DNA of 38,712 nucleotides from an uncultured Hyphomicrobiales bacterium (GTDB lineage Bacteria; Pseudomonadota; Alphaproteobacteria; Rhizobiales; Beijerinckiaceae), in NCBI GenBank assembly GCA_903932535.1, contig CAIZGR010000864.1, forward strand, positions 1 to 38,712, given 5' to 3'. Shown in pieces: positions 31,283 through 38,712 of this stretch. The notes beneath the pieces were generated by a model. The model saw only the letters and a program-made list of their open reading frames with translations, was not told the DNA's origin and searched no databases. A program made the position numbers and the translations under genes. Numbering within the stretch: position 1 is the first letter of the stretch; each line of letters opens with the position of its first letter.

Positions 31283-32620
31283 TCAGCGCACGATCGTCAG
31301 CCGCTTCGCCGCCCGCGTCAGCCCGGTGTAGAGCCAGCGCGCCCGGTGCTCGCGGAAAGCGAAGCTCTCGTCGAACAGAAGCACGTCGTCCCACTGCGAG
31401 CCCTGCGCCTTGTGGACGGTCAGCGCATAGCCGTAGTCGAACTCGTCGGACGAGCGCCTCAGCGGATAGGAGAGCTCGCCCTCGGTCCCCTCGAAGAACG
31501 CCTTCAGCACCGCGACCTTGACCGACTTCCCGGCGCCCTCGTCCTCCGAGCGCACCGTCATACGGACGAAGTCCTTCACCACCCCGCCGAGCGCCTCGAC
31601 CCGCCACAGGCCGCCGTTGATCAGGCCCTTGGTCCGGTCGTTGCGAAGGCACACCAGACGGTCGCCGGCGACCGGCAGCGGCTCCGTGAAGCCGGTCAGC
31701 TCGCGGATGCGCTTGTTGTAGAGGCGCCGAGTCTTGTTCGTTCCGACCAGCACCTGGTCGGCGGCGAGCACCTGCGCCGCGTCGACGGCGGCGCGGCGGA
31801 TGACCCGGCTCTCGCCGTAGGTTCCGTCCTTCAGGTCGCCGCCCGAGCGGACGATCTCCGAGAGTCGGATGATCGGGTTGTCCTCGGCCTGACGATGGAT
31901 CTGCGTCAGCATCACGTCCGGATCGTGCTCGGTGAAATAGCCGCCGCCCTTGACCGGCGGAAGCTGGAACGGATCGCCGAGCACCAGAATGGGCTTGCCG
32001 AACGACAGGAGGTCGCGCGCGAGGTCGGCGTCGACCATCGAGCACTCGTCGATGACGATGAGCTTCGCGCGCGATGCGGGGCCGTCTCCGTTGAGGGTGA
32101 AGGTCGGCGCGCCGTCGGCGCCCTCGCTCGCGCGATAGATGAGGGCGTGGATGGTGGTCGCGCCCGCGCAGCCGTGAGCGCGCATCACCATCGCCGCCTT
32201 GCCGGTGAAGGCGGCGAAGGCCGTCTCGCCGTCCGCGCCTTCCGCGACATGCCGGGCGAGCGTCGTCTTGCCGACGCCGGCGTAGCCGAACATCCGGAAC
32301 ACCTGCGGCTCGCCGTCCTTCAGCCAGCGTCCGACCCTGTCGATCGCGTTGGCCTGCTCGCGGGTCCATTCGCGCCCGCCCGACCCGGCGCGCGCCGCCT
32401 GCGCGGCGGCCGGGGCCGGAGCCGGGGAGGGGGGAGGCGCCGGGGCGGGCCGGCGCGCAGCGTCAGCGGGAGCCTCGGCCGCTTTCGGCGCCGCATGCGC
32501 CTTTTTCGCCTCGACCTTGACCCCGCAGCGCGAGCAGGTCGGCGGCTTGCGGCCGAGATCGTAGAATTTGGCGCCGCAGGCGTGGCACTGGCGCTTGGTT
32601 CCGAGCCTGCCGACCGACAT
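31283..32620 (-). CDS. SF1B DNA helicase (RecD2/Dda-like) with FYDLN-type zinc-ribbon N-terminus
   Basis: A 445-residue ATP-dependent helicase. Residues 1-38 read GTKRQCHACGAKFYDLG..., a zinc ribbon (Cys12, Cys15, Cys29, Cys32) like the short FYDLN_acid proteins of alphaproteobacteria. An Ala/Pro linker (43-78) follows. The RecA-like core has the Q-type start WTREQANAIDRV, Walker A GYAGVGKT (112-119), Walker B VIDEC (189-193), GDPFQLPPV, and a C-terminal VHKAQGSQWDDVLLFDE and YTGLTRAAKRL. A DNA repair or replication-fork role is inferred from the family. ATG 32620 lacks a Shine-Dalgarno; TTG 32635, ten bases after AGGAGA, is a credible alternative adding five residues. The zinc ribbon is unusual for this helicase class as I know it. 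Confidence 0.85.
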   Translation of the reverse strand: MSVGRLGTKRQCHACGAKFYDLGRKPPTCSRCGVKVEAKKAHAAPKAAEAPADAARRPAPAPPPSPAPAPAAAQAARAGSGGREWTREQANAIDRVGRWLKDGEPQVFRMFGYAGVGKTTLARHVAEGADGETAFAAFTGKAAMVMRAHGCAGATTIHALIYRASEGADGAPTFTLNGDGPASRAKLIVIDECSMVDADLARDLLSFGKPILVLGDPFQLPPVKGGGYFTEHDPDVMLTQIHRQAEDNPIIRLSEIVRSGGDLKDGTYGESRVIRRAAVDAAQVLAADQVLVGTNKTRRLYNKRIRELTGFTEPLPVAGDRLVCLRNDRTKGLINGGLWRVEALGGVVKDFVRMTVRSEDEGAGKSVKVAVLKAFFEGTEGELSYPLRRSSDEFDYGYALTVHKAQGSQWDDVLLFDESFAFREHRARWLYTGLTRAAKRLTIVR

Positions 32621-32954
32621 TCTGTTGCTGGCCAAGATGAACCCGTCTCCTCGGGCTTCCGCCCGGCGAATCAACGATGGACTATACCTTCGAGGCGGCT
32701 CGTCCTCGACTTCGCCGACCTCGCCCTGAGTTCGCCAACCTCGTCCTTGTCGAAGGACGCGCCAGCCGGCGCGAACGGGGCGGCTCGCGGGAGCTGCCTC
32801 GAGCCGCGATGCTTCGCTCCTCGGGCATTCCGATCTGGCCGTGCCGCGAATCCCCTCGAAAGTCACGATCGGTTAAGGAATTCAGCGCAGCCTTTTACCA
32901 GTTTCTTCGAGATGCGCCGAAAAGCCGCGTTGGCCGAATGGCCGATGGTTCGGG

Positions 32955-32982
32955 CTTGAACCGTTGACGCACGGACCTATAT
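32955..32982 (+). promoter_or_regulatory. RpoH (sigma-32)-type heat-shock promoter of hsp20
   Basis: CTTGAA (32955-32960), 15 bases, then CCTATAT (32976-32982) closely matches the alphaproteobacterial RpoH pattern (CTTGAA...CYTATNT). Its position upstream of a small heat-shock gene makes it convincing. Transcription would start near 32989, giving a leader of about 113 bases. Confidence 0.7.
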
Positions 32983-32988
32983 CGCTGA

Positions 32989-33101
32989 GCGGAAGGCGGT
33001 CCCGCGTTGCGTTCAAGGACCGCCGACCGGACCAGCGGCAACGCGGCCGGGGCGCTTCCTATGAAGGTCTCGCGTCCGTGAGGCGCCTCGAGGGGGCTTT
33101 C
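32989..33101 (+). promoter_or_regulatory. Structured hsp20 leader, candidate RNA thermometer (ROSE-like)
   Basis: The predicted leader contains a perfect nine-base-pair stem CCGCGTTGC/GCAACGCGG (33002-33010 with 33038-33046), a small stem CTTC-CTAT-GAAG around 33055-33066, and a GC-rich SD region (GAGGGGG, 33090-33096) preceded by GGCGCCTC, which could mask it. Rhizobial hsp20 genes commonly carry ROSE thermometers of this size. I cannot point to the exact ROSE consensus, so the class is open. Confidence 0.4.
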
Positions 33102-33530
33102 ATGGTGCGTGTGACGGCGTTGAGCTCGCCTTTCCTGCTCGGCTTCGACGACATCGAGCGCGCGCTCGACAAAGTGTCGAAGACTGCGGCCGACGGTTAT
33201 CCGCCCTACAACATCGAGCGGGTTGCTGCGACAGCCGCCGAGCCGGAGAAGCTGCGCATAACTCTGGCCGTGGCCGGGTTCGCGCAGGACCAGATCGAGG
33301 TCACGATCGAGGAGAACCAGTTGACCATCCGCGGTCGCCAGCAGGAGGACAAGACGCGGGAATTTCTGCATCGCGGCATCGCGGCGCGGCAGTTCCAGCG
33401 CAGCTTCCTGCTCGCCGAGGGCATGCAGGTGATGGGGGCAGACTTGGCACAGGGTTTGCTCTCTATTGATTTGGTCCGGCCTCAGCCGGCGAGGATCGTG
33501 AAGAAAATCGAGATCTTGACGCGCGACTGA
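33102..33530 (+). CDS. Small heat-shock protein, Hsp20/alpha-crystallin family
   Basis: ATP-independent holdase of 142 residues, IbpA/HspH-like. The alpha-crystallin domain spans about residues 35-128: YNIERVAATAAEPEKLRITLAVAGF, then IEVTIEENQLTIRGRQ, RGIAARQFQRSFLLAEG, and the late strand GLLSIDLVRP. A C-terminal ARIVKKIEI carries the I-X-I type tail. The usual internal EYLHRGIA motif reads EFLHRGIA here. ATG 33102 has AGGGGG five bases before it. It follows an RpoH-type promoter and precedes a DUF1150 gene by 49 bases, a pairing typical of alphaproteobacteria. Confidence 0.92.
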   Translation: MVRVTALSSPFLLGFDDIERALDKVSKTAADGYPPYNIERVAATAAEPEKLRITLAVAGFAQDQIEVTIEENQLTIRGRQQEDKTREFLHRGIAARQFQRSFLLAEGMQVMGADLAQGLLSIDLVRPQPARIVKKIEILTRD

Positions 33531-33579
33531 GCCGTCGGCGTTCCTGGCGGGGTTTCGGACCGCCGCGAAGGAGGCACTA

Positions 33580-33840
33580 GTGGCAAACGGCATCGAGAAG
33601 GCCTTCGGGCTTACGGCCCAGGAATTCGCGCACTTCGGAGACGGGGCGCTGGCCTACGTGAAGGCCATCAAGTCCGAAGACGTCGCGCGTCTCTTCCCCC
33701 AGGCGCCGGCGCTTCGTCCCGGCGTGAAGCTGTTCGCGCTTCTCGGCGCCGACGGATCGCCGATCGTGCTCACCGACTCTCGGGACGCGGCGATCGCCAA
33801 CGCCTGGGAACACGAGCTTCAGACGGTCAGCCTGCACTGA
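33580..33840 (+). CDS. DUF1150 family protein
   Basis: An 86-residue soluble protein of the alphaproteobacterial DUF1150 family, function unknown. Matching features are YVKAIKSEDVARLFP, a middle LFALLGADGSPIVLTDSRDAA and the C-terminal aromatic/acidic end. The start is GTG 33580 with an excellent AAGGAGG six bases before it. It is cotranscribed with hsp20 by position, so heat-shock control is likely, and a supporting role in protein quality control is a reasonable but unproven idea. Confidence 0.88.
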   Translation: MANGIEKAFGLTAQEFAHFGDGALAYVKAIKSEDVARLFPQAPALRPGVKLFALLGADGSPIVLTDSRDAAIANAWEHELQTVSLH

Positions 33841-33888
33841 GCGGACTCGAGGATGCGCTAGCCGCATAAGCGAGCGCCGTCGCCGTTG

Positions 33889-33913
33889 CGGCCGCGCTCG
33901 CCGAGCGCGGCCG
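33889..33913. terminator. 25-base palindrome downstream of hsp20-DUF1150
   Basis: CGGCCGCGCTCG (33889-33900), one C, then CGAGCGCGGCCG (33902-33913): a perfect 12-base inverted repeat. It lies 48 bases after the DUF1150 stop. There is no U tract. The core GCGCTC-NN-CGAGCGCGGC is also found in the repeat left of the DUF29 gene (25700-25717), so it may belong to a dispersed hairpin family rather than be a plain terminator. Confidence 0.45.
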
Positions 33914-34049
33914 AGGGTGACGCATACGACAATGACCGGCGTCCGCCCGGTCGCCTGCCTGTTTACCCCTTGATCGCAAAGTTGAAATGGCGCTCGGGGG
34001 TTCGAGGACCGGCCTTGCCGCGGCCCTGATCGCGTGGCAAGCGGGCGTG

Positions 34050-35390
34050 ATGACCGACCTCTCCAATCCCGGCGCGCGCCCGGCGCCACGCATCTCTTTC
34101 GTTTCCCTCGGCTGTCCGAAGGCTCTGGTCGACAGCGAGCGCATCCTCACCCAATTGCGGGCGGAGGGCTACGCGCTTTCCAAAACCCACGCCGGCGCCG
34201 ACGCGGTGATCGTCAACACCTGCGGCTTTCTCGACAGCGCCAAGGCGGAGTCGCTCGAGGCGATCGGCGCGGCGATGGCGGAGAACGGGCGGGTGATCGT
34301 TACCGGGTGCATGGGCGCCGAGCCCCACATGATCCGCGACGCCTTCCCCAAAGTGTCGGCGATCACCGGCCCCCAAGCGTACGAGAGCGTGATGACGGCG
34401 GTGCACGAGGTCGCGCCCGCGCCGCACGACCCGTTCCTCGACCTGGTCCCCGACCAGGGGGTGAAGCTCACGCCGCGCCACTACGCCTATCTCAAGATTT
34501 CCGAGGGCTGCCACAACCGCTGCACCTTCTGCATCATCCCCAAGCTGCGCGGCGACCTCGTCTCTCGCCCCGCGGGCGAGGTGCTGCGCGAGGCGGAGAA
34601 GCTGGTGAGGGCAGGGGTGAAGGAACTCCTTGTCATCTCGCAGGACACCAGCGCCTACGGCCTCGACCTGCGCTGGGCCGCGAGCCCGTGGCGCGACCGC
34701 GAGGTGGCGGCGCGCTTCCTCGATCTCGCGCGCGAGCTCGGCTCGCTCGGCGCCTGGGTGCGGCTGCACTACGTCTACCCTTATCCGCATGTCGACGACG
34801 TGATCGAGCTCATGGCCGAGGGGCGCGTGCTGCCCTACCTCGACATCCCATTCCAGCACGCCTCTCCGAGCGTCTTGAAGGCGATGCGCCGGCCGGGAAA
34901 CCAGGAGAAGACGCTGGACCGCATCCGGGCGTGGCGCGCGATCTGCCCCGACATCACGCTGCGCTCGACCTTCATCGTCGGCTTTCCGGGCGAGACTGAG
35001 GCGGATTTCGAGATGCTGCTCGACTGGCTCGACGAAGCGAAGCTCGACCGGGTCGGCGCCTTCGCTTACGAACCGGTGGCGGGGGCGGAGGCGAACGCCC
35101 TCGGCCTCGAGCCTGTCCCCCCCGAGGTCAAGGCCGCCCGCCACGAGCGCTTCATGCTGCGGAGCCAAACCATCAGCGCGAAAAAGCTCGCCGCCAAGGT
35201 CGGAAAGCGGTTCGAGGTGATCATCGACGAGGGCGGCGCGCTTGCGGCCAAGGGCCGCACCCAGGGCGACGCGCCGCAGATCGACGGGACGGTGCATATC
35301 GCGACCCGCCGGCCGTTGCGCGCTGGCGACAGGGCGACGGTGAGGATCGACCGGGCGGACGCCTACGATTTGTGGGGGACGGCGGTGTGA
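34050..35390 (+). CDS. rimO: Ribosomal protein S12 methylthiotransferase
   Basis: Radical-SAM enzyme of 446 residues that adds a methylthio group to an aspartate of ribosomal protein S12. Domains in order: an N-terminal UPF0004 domain with auxiliary-cluster cysteines in [19 protein letters not shown] and TGCMGAEP; the radical-SAM core with Cys154-X3-Cys158-X2-Cys161 (CHNRCTFC); and a C-terminal TRAM domain from about residue 380 ([13 protein letters not shown]...). [12 protein letters not shown] separates RimO from the tRNA enzyme MiaB. ATG 34050 is chosen; an in-frame extension to 33987 is unlikely. The gene faces the tRNA-Val gene. Confidence 0.95.
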   Translation: MTDLSNPGARPAPRISFVSLGCPKALVDSERILTQLRAEGYALSKTHAGADAVIVNTCGFLDSAKAESLEAIGAAMAENGRVIVTGCMGAEPHMIRDAFPKVSAITGPQAYESVMTAVHEVAPAPHDPFLDLVPDQGVKLTPRHYAYLKISEGCHNRCTFCIIPKLRGDLVSRPAGEVLREAEKLVRAGVKELLVISQDTSAYGLDLRWAASPWRDREVAARFLDLARELGSLGAWVRLHYVYPYPHVDDVIELMAEGRVLPYLDIPFQHASPSVLKAMRRPGNQEKTLDRIRAWRAICPDITLRSTFIVGFPGETEADFEMLLDWLDEAKLDRVGAFAYEPVAGAEANALGLEPVPPEVKAARHERFMLRSQTISAKKLAAKVGKRFEVIIDEGGALAAKGRTQGDAPQIDGTVHIATRRPLRAGDRATVRIDRADAYDLWGTAV

Positions 35391-35410
35391 TCTCGGGTCC
35401 GGCTTTCGGA

Positions 35411-35485
35411 TGGTGGGCGATGCAGGGTTCGAACCTGCGACCCCTCCCGTGTGAAGGGAGTGCTCTACCGCTGAGCTAATCGCCC
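35411..35485 (-). tRNA. tRNA-Val (anticodon CAC)
   Basis: Read on the - strand from 35485, the 75 bases fold as a full cloverleaf: acceptor GGGCGAT/ATCGCCC, D arm GCTC...GAGC, anticodon stem CTCCC/GGGAG around TTCACAC (anticodon CAC, reading GUG), and T arm GCAGG-TTCGAAC-CCTGC. The discriminator is A, and CCA is encoded in the DNA (35413-35411). It lies in the gap after rimO, on the opposite strand. Confidence 0.97.
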
Positions 35486-35505
35486 GGCCCTGAGTAAGGC
35501 GCATT

Positions 35506-35533
35506 GCTTTACCCCGCCGGCCGGCGAAGTCAA
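35506..35533 (-). promoter_or_regulatory. Candidate tRNA-Val promoter with palindromic spacer
   Basis: On the - strand TTGACT (35533-35528), a 16-base spacer, and TAAAGC (35511-35506), about 20 bases before the tRNA 5' end. The spacer is almost filled by the perfect 12-base palindrome CGCCGGCCGGCG (35515-35526). The -10 is weak. Confidence 0.4.
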
Positions 35534-35822
35534 GACGGGCTTCGACCGGATGCGGCAGCCGCGGAAAGGCCTTTGCGATGCGCGGAAAGCGCAATCCGCC
35601 CCCCTCGCGGCGCACAATGCGTCGCATTATGCGCTTCGCTTTGCGGCGTCCCGCTGCCGCCGCCCTCTGCGGGCGGCGCGACGCCGCCTCCCGCCCCACG
35701 AGCGGGGGCCGTCGTTCGCCGCCCGATTGACGCCGATCAAACGCCATCCCCGGATTCCCGTTAGAGTGTCGCAAATTTCAGCGGATCGGGATGCGGAAAC
35801 ACGCGCCCGCGGGGAGTGAGGC
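35534..35822. other. Intergenic region upstream of the CrtI-like gene
   Basis: About 290 bases between the tRNA promoter and the oxidoreductase start. It is rich in GCGGCG-type runs and holds no supportable gene. A promoter for the + strand gene is expected but I cannot place it. Confidence 0.4.
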
Positions 35823-37385
35823 ATGAGCGAAAACAGTTTCGACGCCGTCGTCATCGGCTCCGGCCTCGGCGGCCTCACCGCGGCCGCGCTGCTCGCCAAG
35901 GCCGGGCGCAAGGTCTGCGTCGTCGAGCGCAACCACAGCGTCGGCGGCGCCGCTTCCGCGTTCAAGAAAGGCGCGCTGACCATCGAGCCGGCGCTGCACC
36001 AGACGGCGGATCCGCGCGACCCGGCCGAGGTCACGCATCCGATCCTGAAAGAACTCGGCGTTCTCGACGAGATCGAATGGGTCCCCATACGGCCGTTCTA
36101 TTCGGTGAAGGGCGGCCTCGTCGGCGAGACGTTCGACATGCCTATCGGATTCGACGCCGCCCATCGGGCGCTGAGCGCGCGCTTCCCCAAGAGCCGCGAG
36201 GGCTCGGCGCGGTTTTTCGGCGCGATCGAGCAGATTCACGACGCGGTGACGCGCTTCCGGGAGGCCGGCGAGGAGCGCTCGTTCGGCAAGCTCCTGCTCT
36301 CGGGGTTGGGGTTGAGGCCGATCGCACGCGACTGGCGCGCTTCGACCGCTCAGATGCTCGAGCGGTTCTTCGGCGGCGACGAGGCGGCGAAATGCGCCAT
36401 CGGCGCGACGATCGGCTATTACGCCGACGACGGCCGGAACCTCGCCTGGCCCTTCTTCGCGGTGGCGCAGGCCGGCTTCTTCAAGTCGGGCGGCGTGTTC
36501 GTCAAGGGCGGCTCGCGGGTGCTGTCGATGAAGCTCGCCAAGGTCGTCGCCAAGGCGGGCGGCTCCGTCCTGCTCGGCCGCGACGCGAGCGGCGTCGAGG
36601 TCGACGCCTCCGGCCACGCCGCCGCCGTGCGGCACGTCGATGCGAAGACGAAAGGCGACGAACAGCGTATCGCGGCCAAGCAGGTGTTCGCCAATTGCGC
36701 CCCGCACGTGCTCGCCCGCATGCTGCCCGACGCCGGGCGCGCGCAGATCGAGGCGGCATACGGCGCGAGAAAACTCTCGATCTCGCTGTTTTCGGCCCAT
36801 TTCGGGCTGAGCCGCCCGCCGGCCGAGCTGGGCCTCGACCGCTTCACCGTCAGCTTCCTGCCCGTATGGGCCAAACGCCAGAGCGACCTCGCCGACGGCC
36901 CGGGTCTGCTCGCCGCCGACCCCGGCGAACGGCTGCCCGCCTTCGGGATCGCCAATTACGGCGCGATCGACAGCGGCCTTTCCGACGGCGGGCCGACGCT
37001 GGTGACAGCGGTCGGGGTGGATCGGCTCGACAACTGGTCAGCGCTTTCGTCCGAGGGCGAGAAGGACCGGCGCGAGCGCTGGCTCGACGCCTTCCAGGCG
37101 GCGCTCGACCGGGAATATCCGGGCTTCAGTGCGGCCGTGGTCGAGCGCATGTTCCTCAACGCCCGCTCGATGGCGAATTTCATGAACACCCCCGGCGGCG
37201 CGGTCTACGGCTTCGCGCCGCTGCCGTTCGACCGTTCGATCTGGGCGGGCATGCCCCGCTCGCCGAAGACGCCGCTGCCGGGCGTCTGGCTTGCCTCGTC
37301 GTTCGGCCAGTTCGGCGGCTTCGGCGGCGCGATGAGCTCCGGCGCGACCGCGGCGCGGCTGGCGATGCAGGAGAAGGCCGGCTGA
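35823..37385 (+). CDS. FAD-dependent oxidoreductase, phytoene desaturase/CrtI-like
   Basis: A 520-residue flavoprotein of the amine-oxidase/CrtI superfamily. The N-terminal dinucleotide fold is VVIGSGLGGLTAAALLAKAG (GSGLGG, residues 12-17), followed by the glutamate of VVERN and GGAASAF. The C-terminal FAD-contact segment includes LPGVWLASSFGQFGGFGGAMSSG. CrtI-like desaturases, carotenoid isomerase-like and retinol saturase-like proteins share this layout; the substrate cannot be told, and no carotenoid genes are adjacent. ATG 35823 is preceded by GGGGAGTGAGGC. It converges with nagA with only seven bases between the stops. Confidence 0.82.
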   Translation: MSENSFDAVVIGSGLGGLTAAALLAKAGRKVCVVERNHSVGGAASAFKKGALTIEPALHQTADPRDPAEVTHPILKELGVLDEIEWVPIRPFYSVKGGLVGETFDMPIGFDAAHRALSARFPKSREGSARFFGAIEQIHDAVTRFREAGEERSFGKLLLSGLGLRPIARDWRASTAQMLERFFGGDEAAKCAIGATIGYYADDGRNLAWPFFAVAQAGFFKSGGVFVKGGSRVLSMKLAKVVAKAGGSVLLGRDASGVEVDASGHAAAVRHVDAKTKGDEQRIAAKQVFANCAPHVLARMLPDAGRAQIEAAYGARKLSISLFSAHFGLSRPPAELGLDRFTVSFLPVWAKRQSDLADGPGLLAADPGERLPAFGIANYGAIDSGLSDGGPTLVTAVGVDRLDNWSALSSEGEKDRRERWLDAFQAALDREYPGFSAAVVERMFLNARSMANFMNTPGGAVYGFAPLPFDRSIWAGMPRSPKTPLPGVWLASSFGQFGGFGGAMSSGATAARLAMQEKAG

Positions 37386-37392
37386 CCGGGGC

Positions 37393-38544
37393 TCAGCGCG
37401 GCTCCCCGTCGTCGGCCAGCGCGCGCCCGTTCATCCACACGGCCCGGACGTCGAGCGCGCCGGTGCAATGCACGAGGTTCGCCGCAAAACCCGGCGCGAG
37501 GCGGCCGAGGCGGCCGTCGAGCCCGAGGAGGCGGGCCGGCGTGAGCGTCGCCATGGTCAGCGCCGAAGCCAGCGGCAGGCCCAGCGTCGTCGCCACGAAG
37601 CGGACGGCGTCGATCAGCGTGATCGCCGCCCCGGCGAGCGTGCCGTTCTCGTCGACGAGCTTCGATCCGGCGCGGTTGATCCTGCGTCCCTGAAGCTCGA
37701 ACGCATCCGGGCCGCCGGCCGCGGGCGGCATGGCGTCCGAGACGAGCGCGATTCCGCCGGCGCCCTTGGCGCCGATGGCGGCCCGGCAGGCGAGGGGATG
37801 GACGTGCTCGCCGTCGCCGATCAGGCCGCAGACCACGCGAGGGTCGGCGAGCGCGGCCCCGACGACGCCGGGCGCCCGCGAGTTGAGTGGGCTCATGGCG
37901 TTGAAGAGGTGGGTCGCGGCGCGTGCGCCCGCTTCGAACACGGTCGCGGCCTCTTCGGCGGTGGCGTCGGTATGGCCGATGCTGACCACGATCCCCGCTC
38001 GGGCCAAGCGCGCGATCAGCGGGAGGGGAGCCGAGGCGGGCGCGAGCGTGACGACCATCGCCCCGGCGCGCGCTTCGATCAGCGCGTCCGCGTCGGCCTC
38101 GCGCATCGGGCGAATCCATTGCGGCGGATGCACGCCCGCGCGCCGCGGGTCGATGAACGGCCCTTCGACATGGATTCCGAGCGCGCCCGGCACGCTGCGT
38201 TCGGCCTCGCCCGCCGCCGCCAGCGCCGCCGCGAGCACGTCGGGCGCGCCGGTGACGACGGTCGGCAGAAAGCCGGTGACGCCACGGCGCCGGTGCGCGC
38301 GGGCGATGGCCGCGATGCCTGCGACGGTCGGCTCGGCGTTGAACAGCACGCCGCCGCCGCCGTTGACCTGCCAGTCGACCAGGCCGGGGGCCAGAATCCC
38401 GCCGCCCAGATCGACCTGCTCGCCGCCGCGCGGCCGCTCGGCGACGTCGACGAGCGCGCGGATGGCGCCGTACTCGACCACGAGGGCGTGGTCGTCGAGA
38501 AACCGCTCGCCGTCGAACAGGCGCGCGCCGAAGAACACGATCAT
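37393..38544 (-). CDS. nagA: N-acetylglucosamine-6-phosphate deacetylase
   Basis: Metal-dependent amidohydrolase of 383 residues that removes acetate from GlcNAc-6-phosphate during amino-sugar recycling. Visible landmarks are GLVDWQVNGGGGVLFN, the metal glutamate in HVEGPFIDPRRAGVH, the histidines of IGHTDA and HLFNAM, and the catalytic Asp in VSDAMPPA. ATG 38544 overlaps the stop of the upstream kinase (ATGA), giving a nag-type operon: kinase makes GlcNAc-6-P and NagA deacetylates it. The next step, NagB or a deaminating enzyme, is not in this window. Confidence 0.95.
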   Translation of the reverse strand: MIVFFGARLFDGERFLDDHALVVEYGAIRALVDVAERPRGGEQVDLGGGILAPGLVDWQVNGGGGVLFNAEPTVAGIAAIARAHRRRGVTGFLPTVVTGAPDVLAAALAAAGEAERSVPGALGIHVEGPFIDPRRAGVHPPQWIRPMREADADALIEARAGAMVVTLAPASAPLPLIARLARAGIVVSIGHTDATAEEAATVFEAGARAATHLFNAMSPLNSRAPGVVGAALADPRVVCGLIGDGEHVHPLACRAAIGAKGAGGIALVSDAMPPAAGGPDAFELQGRRINRAGSKLVDENGTLAGAAITLIDAVRFVATTLGLPLASALTMATLTPARLLGLDGRLGRLAPGFAANLVHCTGALDVRAVWMNGRALADDGEPR

Positions 38545-38712
38545 GGCGGCGGTTCCTTCTCGGGCGCGATCCGGCCGCCCGCCATCCGGATGGCCCCGTC
38601 GGCGGCGTCGTGCAGCGGGCGCGTCAGCATCAGGGCGACGTCCGCGTCGAGCCAGGGCCGCAGCGCCTCGCCCGCGCCCCCGGCCAGCGCGATGCGCTCG
38701 GCGCCGAGCGCG
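38541..38712 (-). CDS. Sugar kinase C-terminus (BadF/BadG-type N-acetylglucosamine kinase), partial
   Basis: The last 56 codons of a gene that continues past the window edge. The visible protein reads ALGAERIALAGGAGEALRPW, then LMLTRPLHDAADGAIRMAGG, the way C-termini of ASKHA-fold BadF/BadG-type GlcNAc kinases end (a GGLAEP-like adenosine motif, then DALDGA). Its stop codon shares bases with the nagA start. The substrate assignment leans on that overlap with nagA. Confidence 0.75.
   Translation of the reverse strand, partial: ALGAERIALAGGAGEALRPWLDADVALMLTRPLHDAADGAIRMAGGRIAPEKEPPP

Larger units (their letters stand above)
32621..33101. other. Intergenic region between divergent helicase and hsp20 genes
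   Basis: About 480 bases without a supported gene. The left part (32700-32760) holds a degenerate 20-base tandem repeat (TTCGCC at 32711 and 32731) and text like the TCGACAAG...CTCAGG intergenic elements of Rhizobiales. The right part holds the heat-shock promoter at 32955 and a folded leader before hsp20. A small + strand frame at 32677-32967 has no ribosome binding site and no recognisable motif. Confidence 0.5.

Noticed and set aside
32677-32967. Small + strand frame in the helicase-hsp20 gap
   Set aside because: No ribosome binding site or motif, and it overlaps repeat-like DNA and the heat-shock promoter.
1-38712. CRISPR array, transposase, integrase or phage genes
   Set aside because: No regularly spaced direct repeats, no terminal inverted repeats and no characteristic proteins were found; the DUF29-flanking repeats are only two copies.

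Overview
The window is a high-GC, gene-dense chromosomal stretch from an alphaproteobacterium, most probably Hyphomicrobiales (Rhizobiales; a Methylocystaceae/Beijerinckiaceae- or Bradyrhizobium-like lineage is plausible, but the genus cannot be fixed from sequence reading alone). The signs are an NdvA/ChvA-type glucan exporter, a PHB-type synthase, the DUF2849-cysI-cysH-DUF934 sulfate-assimilation order, hsp20 followed by DUF1150, an alphaproteobacterial RpoH-type promoter, and a tRNA-Val with encoded CCA. No phage, transposase, integrase or CRISPR array is visible.

Layout. 1-3.9 kb: the tail of an SDR oxidoreductase, a polyhydroxyalkanoate synthase and a convergent branched-chain aminotransferase (ilvE). 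4.2-10.1 kb: a surface-sugar operon, all on the + strand and mostly overlapping. It contains a GT4 glycosyltransferase, a nucleotide-sugar epimerase, a three-domain fusion (nucleotidyltransferase + GmhB-like HAD phosphatase + P-loop kinase), an HddA-like GHMP kinase and a GmhA-like isomerase. Together these cover every step from sedoheptulose 7-phosphate to GDP-D-glycero-alpha-D-manno-heptose. The isomerase gene carries an in-frame TAA near its 5' end. 10.1-15 kb: a short DUF1003-like membrane protein, an FGGY sugar kinase, an unrecognised 146-residue protein and a FUSC-family membrane protein.

15-26.2 kb: core and housekeeping genes. These are a SCO copper chaperone, leuD, a large SSS-transporter/PAS/histidine kinase/receiver protein, cobT, an LssY_C protein, the ndvA-like exporter, msrB overlapping hemH, and a DUF29 gene flanked by two structured repeats. 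26.2-31.2 kb: a sulfur block on the - strand. The sorA-sorB sulfite dehydrogenase genes lie directly upstream of an assimilatory set (DUF2849, cysI, cysH, DUF934). The two units have look-alike promoters, TTGCCG-N17-TATGNN.

31.2-38.7 kb: an SF1B helicase with an unusual FYDLN-type zinc-ribbon N-terminus, then hsp20-DUF1150 behind a RpoH-like promoter and a folded leader. After these come rimO, tRNA-Val(CAC), a CrtI-like FAD oxidoreductase, and nagA overlapping the end of a sugar kinase that runs off the window.

The points most worth attention are the triple-domain heptose enzyme and its cassette, the ochre codon in gmhA, the zinc-ribbon helicase, the hsp20 leader, and the covarying repeat pair around the DUF29 gene. 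Everything here comes from reading motifs and coordinates; no alignment, folding or database search was run.
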